Of a stretch of DNA of 53,847 nucleotides, positions 38,336 to 47,060 are shown in pieces. Positions within the stretch are counted from its first letter, which is position 1. Each line of letters opens with the position of its first letter. Position numbers and translations under genes: made by a program. This DNA is from Rhodococcus maanshanensis NBRC 100610. Its GTDB lineage: Bacteria > Actinomycetota > Actinomycetes > Mycobacteriales > Mycobacteriaceae. The DNA lies in the NCBI RefSeq assembly GCF_001894865.1, contig NZ_BCXA01000001.1:1-53847 (forward strand), in the 5' to 3' direction. The notes beneath the pieces were generated by a model. The model made no database searches. It was not told the origin of the DNA and saw only the letters and a list, made by a program, of their open reading frames with translations.

Positions 38336-38848
38336 CTATTCGCGGATGCTGACCTCGGAGGTCGAGCCGTCGAATCTGAACGATCCGGCCGGTCCTCTGC
38401 AGGACATGGACTTGCCGTCGAGGGCCGTGCACGACAGCTCCCCGACCGTGAGCGTCGAGCCCGGCGGCAGCAGCTGGCCCGCGATGAAGGCACCGGCCAC
38501 GTTGACGACCTTGCGGACCCCGTCGGGCTCGATGACGATCGCGTCGGCGGGCGCCCGCACGTTGGTCTGGGGGTCGACGATCGGCGGGTCCGTCTTCGGC
38601 AGCGGGAGGTCACACAGCATGTGCGGCGCCTGGTTGTCGGCCTGGTTGGGGTTGAACCAGCAGCCCGCGGCCCCGGACACCAGGTGGAACACGTGCTTGC
38701 CGTCACCGATCGCGTACTCGGCGGGGTCGACCTGGACTCCCTCGGCGGCGGTGGCGACCCCGGCGGTGGTCGAATTCGCGCAACCACTCATCAAGACCCC
38801 GGCCACGAGCACGAGCCCGGCACCTGCTGCGCCGCCCCACCGAACCAC
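38336..38848 (-). CDS. Putative lipoprotein with two disulfide pairs
   Basis: 170 residues from GTG 38848. A 20-residue signal with lipobox LMSGC is followed by a secreted domain with four more cysteines (GCWFN, MLCDLP, LSCTAL, MSCRGP), probably two disulfides. It would be lipid-anchored to the outer face of the membrane. AGGGGG lies just upstream of GTG 38848; GTG 38875 is an alternative start. No known family is recognised. It shares a short convergent gap with the acyl-AMP ligase and lies downstream of pth in the same direction. Confidence 0.72.
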   Translation of the reverse strand: MVRWGGAAGAGLVLVAGVLMSGCANSTTAGVATAAEGVQVDPAEYAIGDGKHVFHLVSGAAGCWFNPNQADNQAPHMLCDLPLPKTDPPIVDPQTNVRAPADAIVIEPDGVRKVVNVAGAFIAGQLLPPGSTLTVGELSCTALDGKSMSCRGPAGSFRFDGSTSEVSIRE

Positions 38849-38928
38849 TACGCCCCCTGTGTCATTCTCGATCACCACACCATCGCGGCGTCCGCCGCGT
38901 AGCCCAGATAGTAGCCAGCCCGGTTCGA

Positions 38929-39510
38929 TCAGTGCAGCTGGTTCTGTGCGGCCTCTAGCCCGGCGCGGAGCAGCAGCTCGACGGCGTCCGCGGCTTCCTC
39001 GCACACCAGGTCCAGTTCCTTGCGCTCGACCGACGAGAACGGCTTGAGCACGTAGTCCGCGGGATCCATCCGACCGGGCGGGCGGCCGATGCCGACGCGG
39101 GCACGCAGGTAGTCCTTGGTGCCGATCGCGCTGGAGATCGAGCGCAGGCCGTTGTGCCCGCCCTCGCCGCCGCCGAGCTTGAGCCGGAGCGTGCCGAAGT
39201 CCAGGTCCAGCTCATCGTGCACGACGACGAGATTCGCGGGTTCGACCGAGAAGAACCGGGCCAGGGCGGCCACCGGCTTGCCGGACAGGTTCATGTACGA
39301 GCGCGGTTTCGCCACGATCACCTGCCGGCCCGCGATGCGCAACGTGACCGCGTCCGAGCCGCTCTTCTTGTGCGCGGTGAACCGGGCCCGCTCGCGGGCG
39401 GCCAGCGCGTCGACCACCATGAACCCGATGTTGTGCCTGGTGCGTTCGTACTGCGGTCCTGGATTTCCCAGCCCGACGACGAGGGCAGTTGATTCGGAAG
39501 GCTGGCTCAA
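38929..39510 (-). CDS. pth: Peptidyl-tRNA hydrolase
   Basis: 193-residue cytoplasmic esterase that frees tRNA from peptidyl-tRNA dropped by ribosomes. [18 protein letters not shown] near the N-terminus contains the catalytic histidine. [18 protein letters not shown] and [13 protein letters not shown] are the remaining family landmarks. It lies downstream of rplY, from which a strong hairpin separates it, as in mycobacteria. Confidence 0.97.
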   Translation of the reverse strand: MSQPSESTALVVGLGNPGPQYERTRHNIGFMVVDALAARERARFTAHKKSGSDAVTLRIAGRQVIVAKPRSYMNLSGKPVAALARFFSVEPANLVVVHDELDLDFGTLRLKLGGGEGGHNGLRSISSAIGTKDYLRARVGIGRPPGRMDPADYVLKPFSSVERKELDLVCEEAADAVELLLRAGLEAAQNQLH

Positions 39511-39551
39511 CGCGGTCGGCTCTCGGTCGTAGGGGTGGGGCCGCGAACGGC

Positions 39552-39587
39552 AACGGCGCGCCGTCCCTCGCGGGATGGCGCGCCGTT
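39552..39587 (-). terminator. Terminator downstream of rplY
   Basis: Arms 39552-39567 and 39572-39587 form a 16-bp stem with one GU pair and a 4-nt loop, 38 nt after the rplY stop and before pth. It may lower pth readthrough from the rplY promoter. Confidence 0.8.
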
Positions 39588-39625
39588 GACGTTAGCGCTG
39601 CACTGATGTGTGCGGTGGAGCAGGC

Positions 39626-40270
39626 TCAGCTCTCGGTGGCCTCGGCCTCGGCCTCGCCAGCCTCCTCGGCGGGGGCCTCGGCGCCCTCGGCGCCCGCACC
39701 CTCGGCCTCGAGGGCCTCGGCGGTCGGCGCGGCGACGATGTTGACGATCAGCAGCTCCGGGTCACCCTGCAGGGTGGCGCCTGCGGGCAGGGTCAGGGCG
39801 GAGGCGTGGATCTGGCTGCCGACCTCGAGGCCCTCGACCGAGACCTCGATGGACTCGGGCAGGTTCATGGCGTCGGCCTCGACGGAGACGGTGGTGGCGT
39901 CCTGGGCGACCAGGCTGCCTGCGGCGGCATCGCCGGTGACGACGACGGGCACCTCGACGGTGACCTTCTCACCCTTCTTGATGACCAGCAGGTCCGCGTG
40001 CTCGATGTAGTTGCGGATCGGGTGGACGACGACCGACTTGGTGAGCGCGATCTGCTCCTTGCCCTCGATGTCGAGGGTGAGGACCGCGTTGGTGCCGTGC
40101 GCGCGCAGGACCTTGGCGAACTCGCGGGCGTTCAGCGCGAGGTGGCGCGGCTCTTCCTGGTGGCCGTAGAGGACCGCGGGGACCTGGCCGTCGCGGCGGG
40201 CGCGGCGGGCAGCACCCTTGCCGAACTCGGTGCGGACGGCGGCTTCGAGGCGATTGGCATCGGTCGACAT
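39626..40270 (-). CDS. rplY: 50S ribosomal protein L25/general stress protein Ctc
   Basis: 214 residues. The N-terminal 5S-rRNA-binding L25 domain (about 1-95, with [12 protein letters not shown]) is followed by a beta-rich TL5/Ctc domain and an Ala/Glu-rich tail of about 30 residues, common in actinobacteria. It binds 5S rRNA in the large subunit. ATG 40270 has AGGAGC upstream. Divergent from the nitrobindin-like gene. Confidence 0.95.
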   Translation of the reverse strand: MSTDANRLEAAVRTEFGKGAARRARRDGQVPAVLYGHQEEPRHLALNAREFAKVLRAHGTNAVLTLDIEGKEQIALTKSVVVHPIRNYIEHADLLVIKKGEKVTVEVPVVVTGDAAAGSLVAQDATTVSVEADAMNLPESIEVSVEGLEVGSQIHASALTLPAGATLQGDPELLIVNIVAAPTAEALEAEGAGAEGAEAPAEEAGEAEAEATES

Positions 40271-40574
40271 GGAAAAACAGCTCCTACGGCTCACATCAGA
40301 TTTGAATTCGGTGGCATTGCGGTGTTCTCGACGGGGGCGGACGACGCGCACGGCCCGGAGCGCAAACTGCTCGAAAGGTAGCCGTAGCCGCGTCGATCAC
40401 GGTGAGCCAACGAAGTGGTTCACCCTCGCCGAGACAACGCTGGCCAGCATACCGGAGACCGGCGATCTCCCGCCAATCGACCTCGACACGCGCCCCGCGC
40501 GAAATCGCACGGGTTCGGGATGGCCGTTAGGTTTGGACGGAGATGGAAGACCACGACAACTCCCGGGAGTGCCG
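40271..40574. other. Intergenic region between rplY and the nitrobindin-like gene
   Basis: This 304-bp divergent gap must hold the rplY promoter (minus strand) and that of the nitrobindin-like gene (plus strand). I see no gene, strong palindrome or repeat in it. Confidence 0.5.
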
Positions 40575-41054
40575 ATGACTGACGTGACCGCCGCGCTGGC
40601 GCCGCTGGGCGTGCTCGCCCCGTTTGCCGGCCACTGGGCAGGCTCCGGCGAGGGGCACTACCCGACGATCGAGGATTTCGCGTACGACGAGCAGGTCAAC
40701 CTGACGCCGATCGGGAAGCCCTTCCTGACGTACCTGTCCCGGACTCGCAAGACGGGCGGCGGGCCGCCGATGCACACCGAGAACGGTTACCTGCGGCTCA
40801 CCGGAGGGGACAGCGTCGAGCTGCTGGTCAGCCAGCCCACGGGATTCGTCGAGATCCATCAGGGTGACGTCCGCGACGGCGTGCTCGAGATGACCACGGT
40901 GACGCTGAGCCGATCCCCGAACGCCAAGCCCGTCCACGAGATCCGCCGACGCTGGGTGGTCGAGGGCGATCTGCTCACCTACGACCTGTGGATGGCACAC
41001 GACACGACGCCGCTCACCCACCATCTGCACGCCGAGCTGCGCAGGCAGGAGTAG
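40575..41054 (+). CDS. Nitrobindin / THAP4-like heme-binding beta-barrel protein
   Basis: 159 residues of the FABP-like family. The family motif appears as FAGHWAGSGEGHYPTIEDF near residues 17-35, and HHLHAELRR near the C-terminus carries the expected heme-ligand histidine. Nitrobindins bind ferric heme and react with NO or peroxynitrite. ATG 40575 follows a GGGAG site. The stop lies 5 nt from the convergent EgtE-candidate stop. Confidence 0.88.
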   Translation: MTDVTAALAPLGVLAPFAGHWAGSGEGHYPTIEDFAYDEQVNLTPIGKPFLTYLSRTRKTGGGPPMHTENGYLRLTGGDSVELLVSQPTGFVEIHQGDVRDGVLEMTTVTLSRSPNAKPVHEIRRRWVVEGDLLTYDLWMAHDTTPLTHHLHAELRRQE

Positions 41055-41059
41055 CTCCG

Positions 41060-42229
41060 CTACAGCGCCGCGACCGCCTCGACGAGCCGCTCGAGGTCTT
41101 CGAACGAGTTGAAGCAGTGTGGCGACGCCCGCACCACCGCGTCCAGGTCCCGGTTGCTCATGTCGACCAGCGTCGAGCCGCGGCCGCTGACCGTCACCGT
41201 GATGTCCTTGGCGGCCAACGCTTCCCGCACCGCCGCCGGGGCGACCCCGTCGACGGTGAAGGAGACGATGCCGCTGCGGGCGCGGCCGAGGTCGCGCACC
41301 GTCGCACCGGGGACCGTCGCCAGCCCGGCGCGCGCGGCCTCGGCGCGCTCGGCCACCGCGGCGCTCACCTCGTCGATCCCCAGTTCGAGCAGGTAGCGGA
41401 CCGCCGCACCCAGGCCGAGCCGGCCCGCGACGCCGCACTCCCAGAACTCGAACCGCGAAGCGTCCCCGGCCATCCGGTAGCCGTCGGTCGCCGTCCACTG
41501 CGCGCCGTGCAGGTCGAGCGCGGCGGGTTCCAGGGTGCGGGCCAGTTCGGGGCGCACGTAGAGGAATCCGGTGCCCCGCGGGGCCCGCAGCCACTTGCGG
41601 CCCGTCGCCGAGAGCGCATCGACGCCGAGCGCGGTGACGTCCACCGGGATCTGGCCGACCGACTGGCAGGCGTCGAGCAGCACCAGCGCGCCGACACCGT
41701 GCGCCAGGTCCACCACCTCGCGGACGGGATTGATCAGCCCGCCATTGGTCGGCGCGTGCACCAGCGACACCAGCCGAACCCGCTCGTCGAGCATCCCGGA
41801 GAGGGCGTCGAGGTCGATCTCCCCGGTCGGCGTGGACGCCACCACCTCGACGACCGCGCCGGTCGCACGGGCGCGCTGCAGGGCCGCGATGGCGTTGCTG
41901 GCGTACTCGACCTCGGTGATCAGGACCCGATCGCCCGCGGCGAGCGGCACCGCGTAAAAGAAGTCCGTCCATGCCCTGGTCGCGCTCTCCACCAGCGCGA
42001 AGTCGCCTGCCTGGGCGCCGAGCAGCTCGCCGAGCGCGGTCTTCACCTCGGCCAGGTCGGCGGCGCGCTCCCCGGCGGCGAGGTACCCGCCGATCTCGGC
42101 CTCCCGTCGCAGGTGGGCGGTGACCGCCTCGAGCACCGGCTCGGGGGACAGCGACGACCCGGCACTGTCGAGGAAGACCTTGTCGAGGCAACCGGGCGTA
42201 TCGCGGCGCAGGCGTTGCTGATCGAGCAT
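41060..42229 (-). CDS. Class V aminotransferase-fold PLP enzyme, EgtE candidate
   Basis: 389 residues with the class V pattern: N-terminal FLDSAGSSLSPEPV, SATRAWTDFF, the cofactor-binding aspartate region LLDACQSVGQIPVD and the PLP-lysine segment SATGRKWLRAPRGTGFLY. EgtE, the hercynylcysteine sulfoxide lyase that makes ergothioneine, belongs to this fold. Its position beside egtABCD, divergent from egtA, makes it the natural EgtE candidate. Class V desulfurase-like enzymes vary widely, so the assignment rests mainly on context. Confidence 0.7.
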   Translation of the reverse strand: MLDQQRLRRDTPGCLDKVFLDSAGSSLSPEPVLEAVTAHLRREAEIGGYLAAGERAADLAEVKTALGELLGAQAGDFALVESATRAWTDFFYAVPLAAGDRVLITEVEYASNAIAALQRARATGAVVEVVASTPTGEIDLDALSGMLDERVRLVSLVHAPTNGGLINPVREVVDLAHGVGALVLLDACQSVGQIPVDVTALGVDALSATGRKWLRAPRGTGFLYVRPELARTLEPAALDLHGAQWTATDGYRMAGDASRFEFWECGVAGRLGLGAAVRYLLELGIDEVSAAVAERAEAARAGLATVPGATVRDLGRARSGIVSFTVDGVAPAAVREALAAKDITVTVSGRGSTLVDMSNRDLDAVVRASPHCFNSFEDLERLVEAVAAL

Positions 42230-42396
42230 CTTCAGACCCTCCCGGCTGACTGAGCTGGCATTGTCTGTCGGACAGTACCGTCGCCGCGGTCGGCGCGACG
42301 GGTGCGCGATCGGCGATCGCGGTTTAGTGTCGGTGACGGTCTCTATTGTCGAATTCGTACTTGCCGAACACGCGCCGCCGACGATCGGAGCAGCTG

Positions 42397-43632
42397 ATGG
42401 CGATGGCAGTGGATTCGCGCCGGCTCACCACCCGAGCCGCCGCGGAGGCGTACGTCGGTGGTGTCTGTTTCAAACTCGGCCCACCCCGGCTCATCGGTGC
42501 CGAACTGGAATGGCTGACCGCTCGTGACGACCCCGCGCGGAGCCGGCCGGACCTCGGCGACGTCGCCGCTGCGCTGGGGCCGCACGCACCGACATCGATT
42601 GCCCCCTCTTCACCCGCTCTGAGTCTGCCGAGCGGAAGCGCCGTCACCATCGAACCCGGCGGCCAGATAGAACTCTCCAGCGCGCCCCTGTCCTCGGCCG
42701 AGGACCTGTGTGTCGCGCTCGCCGCAGACGAGGCCGTCCTTCGTCGCCTGCTGAGGGCGGCGGGCATCACCGTCCATTCCCGTGCCGCCGACCGGTCCCG
42801 CCAGGCCGAGCGGCTGCTGCGACTGCCTCGGTATCGGGCCATGGAGGAACGGTTCGACGGGATCGGTCCCTTCGGCAGGCTGATGATGTGCAACACCGCG
42901 GCCACCCAGGTGAGCGTCGACGCAGGGGCGGACCCGGCCGAGGTGGCCGCCCGCTGGCGGTTGCTGCACGACGCAGGCCCCGCGTTGCTCGCGGCCTTCG
43001 CCTGTTCGCCTCGGCTGCGCGGAACGCCGGACGGTGGGTGGGCCTCGCAGCGGATGCGGACCTGGCTGGAGCTCGACCCGGAGCGGACGCGGCCGCTGCA
43101 CACCGCCGATCCGATCGCCGACTACGGCAGCTGGGCGCTCGACGTGCCGCTGCTGTGCGTGACCGGTGGGCGAGGCGCGGATTCCGACGGCGACTGGTCG
43201 GCGCCGCCGGGCGCCACCTTCGCGGACTGGATCGCCGGGGCACTGGATTCCGAGATCGACAGGCGGCCGGACCTTGCCGACCTCGACTACCACCTGACCA
43301 CGCTGTTCCCTCCCGTCCGGGCCGCGGGCCACCTGGAGGTGCGGTACCTGGACGCGCAGCCGGGCGATCTCTGGCGGGTGCCGATCGCGGCGCTGGCCGC
43401 GCTGCTCGGCGACCGGGGCACCGTCGCGGAGGCCACCGCGATCGCGGCGCCGACCGCAGGACGGTGGCGTGACGGCGCCGAGTTCGGGCTCCGCGACGGC
43501 GAATTGCGGCGCGCCGCAAGCGAACTGCTGTTCCTGGCCGCAGCGCGGTCGTCCCGGTTCGAGGAGGAGCTCGCGGCCGCGGCCGAGCGATGTTGTCGCG
43601 GAATCAACCCAGCAGAGGAGTACCACCGATGA
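42397..43632 (+). CDS. egtA: Glutamate--cysteine ligase EgtA
   Basis: 411-residue GCS2-type ligase that makes gamma-glutamylcysteine, the sulfur donor used by EgtB. IGAELEWL near the N-terminus and VTIEPGGQIELSSAP give the ATP/substrate-site glutamates. MMCNTAATQVSVD and HLEVRYLDAQPGDLW follow. ATG 42397 is chosen because CGGAG precedes it by six bases. The stop overlaps the egtB start (ATGA), so the cluster is translationally coupled. Confidence 0.93.
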   Translation: MAMAVDSRRLTTRAAAEAYVGGVCFKLGPPRLIGAELEWLTARDDPARSRPDLGDVAAALGPHAPTSIAPSSPALSLPSGSAVTIEPGGQIELSSAPLSSAEDLCVALAADEAVLRRLLRAAGITVHSRAADRSRQAERLLRLPRYRAMEERFDGIGPFGRLMMCNTAATQVSVDAGADPAEVAARWRLLHDAGPALLAAFACSPRLRGTPDGGWASQRMRTWLELDPERTRPLHTADPIADYGSWALDVPLLCVTGGRGADSDGDWSAPPGATFADWIAGALDSEIDRRPDLADLDYHLTTLFPPVRAAGHLEVRYLDAQPGDLWRVPIAALAALLGDRGTVAEATAIAAPTAGRWRDGAEFGLRDGELRRAASELLFLAAARSSRFEEELAAAAERCCRGINPAEEYHR

Positions 43633-44981
43633 CCGCAGGCCCCTCGACTCACGCAACGGCGCCAGAGGCCCCGACGCCCGAGGTCCTGCGTGCCCAGCTC
43701 GCGACGGTGCTGGCCCGTGCCCGCGCCCGCAGCGCGGCCCTCACCGACTGCGTCGACGAGTCGGAACTGATCGCGCAGCACTCGCCGCTGATGAGTCCGC
43801 TGGTGTGGGACCTCGCGCACATCGGCAACCAGGAGGAGCTGTGGCTGGTTCGCGACGTGGGTGGCCGCGAACCGGTGCGCCGCGACATCGACGAGATCTA
43901 CGACGCGTTCAAGCACGCGCGGGCGGACCGCCCGGCGTTGCCGTTGCTGAACCCGGCGGAGGCGCGCGGCTACGTCGCGGAGGTCCGGGACAAGGTGTGG
44001 GACATCCTCGACCGTTCGCCGCTGGCGGGCCGGCCGGTCGAGCGGGACGGTTTCGCATTCGCGATGATCGCCCAGCACGAGCAGCAGCACGACGAGACGA
44101 TGCTCGCCACCCACCAGTTGCGAAGCGGCCCAGCGGTCTTGCGCGCCGTCCCCGCGCCGGACCCAGTGCACGCGGTGACGCCGGAGGAGGTGGTGATCCC
44201 CGGTGGTGAGTTCACCATGGGCACCTCAACGGACCCGTGGGCGCTGGACAACGAGCGGCCCGCCCACCAGGTCAATGTCGCGACGTTCGCGCTCGACGTC
44301 GCTCCGGTCACCAATGGGCAGTACCGGGAGTTCATCGCGGACGGTGGGTACGACCGTGCCGAGTTGTGGAGCGAACGCGGTTGGGCACACCGGCGGTCGG
44401 CCGGTCTGACCGCGCCACAGTTCTGGGAGCGGGACGGGGCGGGGGACTGGTGGCGGAGGTCTTTCGGGATCCTCGCGCCGCTGAACCCGAACCAGCCGGT
44501 GGTGCACGTCTGCTACTTCGAGGCGGAGGCGTACGCGCGGTGGGTGGGCAAGCGGCTGCCCACCGAGAGCGAGTGGGAGAAGGCCGCCAGGTGGGACCCG
44601 GCGACCCGACGATCGCGCCGATACCCCTGGGGCGATGAGGAACCCGGCTCCGAGCACGCGAACCTCGGGCAGCGGCACCTCGAGCCCGCGGGTGTCGGGG
44701 CGTACCCGCGGGGCCGGTCCCCGCACGGCGTGGATCAGCTGATCGGCGACGTCTGGGAATGGACCTCGTCGGACTTTCTGCCCTATCCGGGCTTCGCGGC
44801 GTTCCCGTACCGGGAGTACTCGGAGGTCTTCCACGGCGGCGACTACAAGGTGTTGCGCGGCGGGTCGTTCGGCACCGACCAGGTGGCCTGCCGGGGCACC
44901 TTCCGCAACTGGGACCATCCCGTGCGGCGTCAGATCTTCGCGGGATTCCGCTGCGCGCGTGATGTGACGGAGAGCGCCTAG
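43629..44981 (+). CDS. egtB: Ergothioneine biosynthesis sulfoxide synthase EgtB
   Basis: 450-residue non-heme iron enzyme that joins hercynine and gamma-glutamylcysteine with O2 to form the C-S bond. The N-terminal DinB-like domain supplies the iron ligands His64, His150 and His154 (HEQQH). The C-terminal FGE-sulfatase/C-type lectin domain contains GGEFTMGT, RLPTESEWEKAAR, WEWTSS and RGGSFG. Second gene of the egtABCD operon. Confidence 0.96.
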   Translation: MTAGPSTHATAPEAPTPEVLRAQLATVLARARARSAALTDCVDESELIAQHSPLMSPLVWDLAHIGNQEELWLVRDVGGREPVRRDIDEIYDAFKHARADRPALPLLNPAEARGYVAEVRDKVWDILDRSPLAGRPVERDGFAFAMIAQHEQQHDETMLATHQLRSGPAVLRAVPAPDPVHAVTPEEVVIPGGEFTMGTSTDPWALDNERPAHQVNVATFALDVAPVTNGQYREFIADGGYDRAELWSERGWAHRRSAGLTAPQFWERDGAGDWWRRSFGILAPLNPNQPVVHVCYFEAEAYARWVGKRLPTESEWEKAARWDPATRRSRRYPWGDEEPGSEHANLGQRHLEPAGVGAYPRGRSPHGVDQLIGDVWEWTSSDFLPYPGFAAFPYREYSEVFHGGDYKVLRGGSFGTDQVACRGTFRNWDHPVRRQIFAGFRCARDVTESA

Positions 44982-45740
44982 ATGTGCAGGCACCTGGGCT
45001 ATCTGGGCCCGCCGCGCGCGGTGGGAGAGGTGATCACAGCCGGATCGCACAGTCTGCGCGACCAGTCCTGGGCGCCGCGGGACATGCGCAGGGGCGGCAC
45101 GATCAACGCGGACGGATTCGGTGCGGCGTGGTGGCAGGGCGATCCGGGATCGCCGGACGGGGTGCAGGCCTACCGGAATCCGGTGCCGATGTGGGCGGAC
45201 CCCGCGGTCGACGGGGTGCTCGGTCAGGTCCGTTCTGGTGCCGTGCTCGCGGCGGTCCGCTCGGCCACCGTCGGCATGCCGCTCGAGCGCGCCGCGTGCG
45301 CCCCGTTCACCGGCGACGGGTGGGCGCTGAGCCACAACGGTCGGATCGTGGGCTGGCCGGTTTCGATCGCCGGGCTCGCCGAGTGGCTGCCTGCCGTGGA
45401 GTTGCTGCGGATGCCTGCGTTGACGGATTCGGCGTTGCTCTGGACCCTGGTGCGGCGCCGACTGGATGCGGGCGCACCGGCCGCCGCCCTGGCCTCGGTC
45501 ACCGCCGACGTCCTCGAGGCCGCGCCCGAATCGCGGCTGAACCTGTTGTTGGGCAACGGGACGACGCTGTGGGCGACCACCGTGTACCACTCGCTGTCGG
45601 TGAAGGTGGACGAGACCAGCGCGATGATCTCGTCGGAGCCGATCGACGACGACCCGGGCTGGCAGCCCGTACCGGATGGCCGCCTCGTCGAGGCACGACC
45701 GGGACACCTGAACATCACCGAGTTGGGAGATCACCTATGA
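44982..45740 (+). CDS. egtC: Gamma-glutamyl-hercynylcysteine sulfoxide hydrolase EgtC
   Basis: 252-residue class II glutamine amidotransferase-like hydrolase. The catalytic nucleophile is Cys2 after removal of Met1, in MCRHLGYLG. RGGTINADGFG and GWALSHNGRI match the Ntn-hydrolase substrate loops. It removes the glutamyl group from the EgtB product. The ATG abuts the egtB stop. Confidence 0.95.
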   Translation: MCRHLGYLGPPRAVGEVITAGSHSLRDQSWAPRDMRRGGTINADGFGAAWWQGDPGSPDGVQAYRNPVPMWADPAVDGVLGQVRSGAVLAAVRSATVGMPLERAACAPFTGDGWALSHNGRIVGWPVSIAGLAEWLPAVELLRMPALTDSALLWTLVRRRLDAGAPAAALASVTADVLEAAPESRLNLLLGNGTTLWATTVYHSLSVKVDETSAMISSEPIDDDPGWQPVPDGRLVEARPGHLNITELGDHL

Positions 45741-46708
45741 GCGAACCGACCCTGGAGATCCACCTTGCGCCGGAGCAGCTGCTCGGGTCCCTGCGCGAGG
45801 ACGCCCTGATCGGGCTCACATCGACACCGAAGTGGCTGCCGCCCAAGTGGTTCTACGACGCCAGGGGTAGTGAACTGTTCGAGGAGATCACCCGGCTGCC
45901 CGAGTATTTCCCGACCCGCACCGAGCGGGAGTTGCTGCGGGCGAGCGCTGCGGACATCGCGGAGGCCACCTCCGCGCAGATCCTCGTCGAGCTGGGCTCG
46001 GGTTCCTCGGAGAAGACCCGGTTGCTCCTCGGCGCGATGACCGAGCACGGAACGCTGGAGCGCTACGTGCCGCAGGATGTGTCGGAGGCCGCGTTGGTGT
46101 CCGCAGTCGGGCAGCTCGCCGACGAGTTCCCGTCACTGACCGTGCACGGCATCGTCAGCGACTTCACCGACACCCTGCACAACCTGCCGCGGGGCGGTAC
46201 GAGGATGATCGCGTTTCTGGGTGGCACCCTCGGCAATCTGGTGCCCGACGAGCGGGCCGAGTTCCTGGCCTCGATCGCCGAGGTGCTGGACGAGGGCGAG
46301 CAGCTGCTGCTCGGCGTCGGACTGGTCACGGACCCGGCGGTGCTGGTTCCCGCCTACGACGACGCGGCTGGGGTGACCGCACAGTTCAACCGGAACGTCC
46401 TGTCGGTGCTCAACGAGCAGCTCGGCGCCGACTTCGATGTGGATCGGTTCCGGCACGTGGCGCTGTGGGATGAGACGAACGAGTGGATCGAGATGCGGCT
46501 GGAGGCCGCGGAGGCGATGAGCGTGTGCCTGCCGGGCATCGGCCTGGACGTGCGGTTCGGCGCGGGGGAGCAGATGCGCACCGAGATCTCGGCGAAGTTC
46601 CGGGTCGAGGGCATCGGCAAGGAGCTCGACGCCGCGGGCTTCGGCAGCGATCGGGTGTGGACCGATCCGGACGAGCGGTTCGCGCTGATCCTGGCGGACA
46701 AGAAGTAG
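45737..46708 (+). CDS. egtD: L-histidine N(alpha)-methyltransferase EgtD
   Basis: 323-residue SAM-dependent enzyme that trimethylates histidine to hercynine, the first committed step of ergothioneine synthesis. TPKWLPPKWFYDARGSELF near the N-terminus, the SAM loop VELGSGSSEKTRLLL and LGGTLGNL are family landmarks, and FRVEGIGKELDAAGF is near the end. ATG 45737 overlaps the egtC stop by 4 nt. A terminator follows. Confidence 0.97.
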   Translation: MSEPTLEIHLAPEQLLGSLREDALIGLTSTPKWLPPKWFYDARGSELFEEITRLPEYFPTRTERELLRASAADIAEATSAQILVELGSGSSEKTRLLLGAMTEHGTLERYVPQDVSEAALVSAVGQLADEFPSLTVHGIVSDFTDTLHNLPRGGTRMIAFLGGTLGNLVPDERAEFLASIAEVLDEGEQLLLGVGLVTDPAVLVPAYDDAAGVTAQFNRNVLSVLNEQLGADFDVDRFRHVALWDETNEWIEMRLEAAEAMSVCLPGIGLDVRFGAGEQMRTEISAKFRVEGIGKELDAAGFGSDRVWTDPDERFALILADKK

Positions 46709-46712
46709 GCCC

Positions 46713-46748
46713 GCGCCGGACCCGCACAGATTCGTGTGGGTCCGGCGC
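46713..46748. terminator. Terminator between egtD and the convergent small gene
   Basis: Arms GCGCCGGACCC (46713-46723) / 46738-46748 are perfect over 11 bp with a 14-nt loop. It lies 5 nt after the egtD stop and 9 nt from the stop of the small minus-strand gene, so it can serve both. Confidence 0.85.
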
Positions 46749-46756
46749 GCCACAGC

Positions 46757-46885
46757 CTAGGACTGAGAGTTGAGGAACAGTCCCAGCCCGATCAGGGCGC
46801 CTGCGCCGCTGAGCAGGCCGGCTCCGAATCCGGCGACCTTGGCAACGGTGCCGAGCATGGCGAGGTCGGCGTCGGAAGATCCCAT
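46757..46885 (-). CDS. Small hydrophobic peptide of 42 residues
   Basis: ATG 46885 preceded by TAAGGAGAACACC (AGGAG, 7-nt spacing) opens a 43-codon frame ending TAG 46757. After MGSSDADLAMLG comes a Gly/Ala-rich hydrophobic helix (VAKVAGFGAGLLSGAGALIG), then LGLFLNSQS. There is no cleavable signal. The strong ribosome site and the shared terminator argue that it is expressed. Corynebacterineae are known to make tiny envelope proteins such as the PorA/PorH channels without signal peptides; a similar role is speculation. It is too short for routine gene calling. Confidence 0.6.
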   Translation of the reverse strand: MGSSDADLAMLGTVAKVAGFGAGLLSGAGALIGLGLFLNSQS

Positions 46886-47060
46886 GGTGTTCTCCTTATG
46901 GCGGTTGGGTGAGTGATGCACGTCTCAGTGCGCCGCCATTGTTGACAGAGAATTCGTTCGGCCCGGCCACCTGTCTCGGTGACTGAGACCCCCACAGGGG
47001 CCCGGTGAAGGTGTCCGGTGGGGTTCGCCTCCCGAGGCGACGACAACCGCCGCGACGCGG

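Noticed and set aside
42268-42282. Short CTGT-CGG-ACAG palindrome in the EgtE-candidate/egtA divergent gap
   Set aside because: Arms of only four bases are expected by chance in a sequence of this length.
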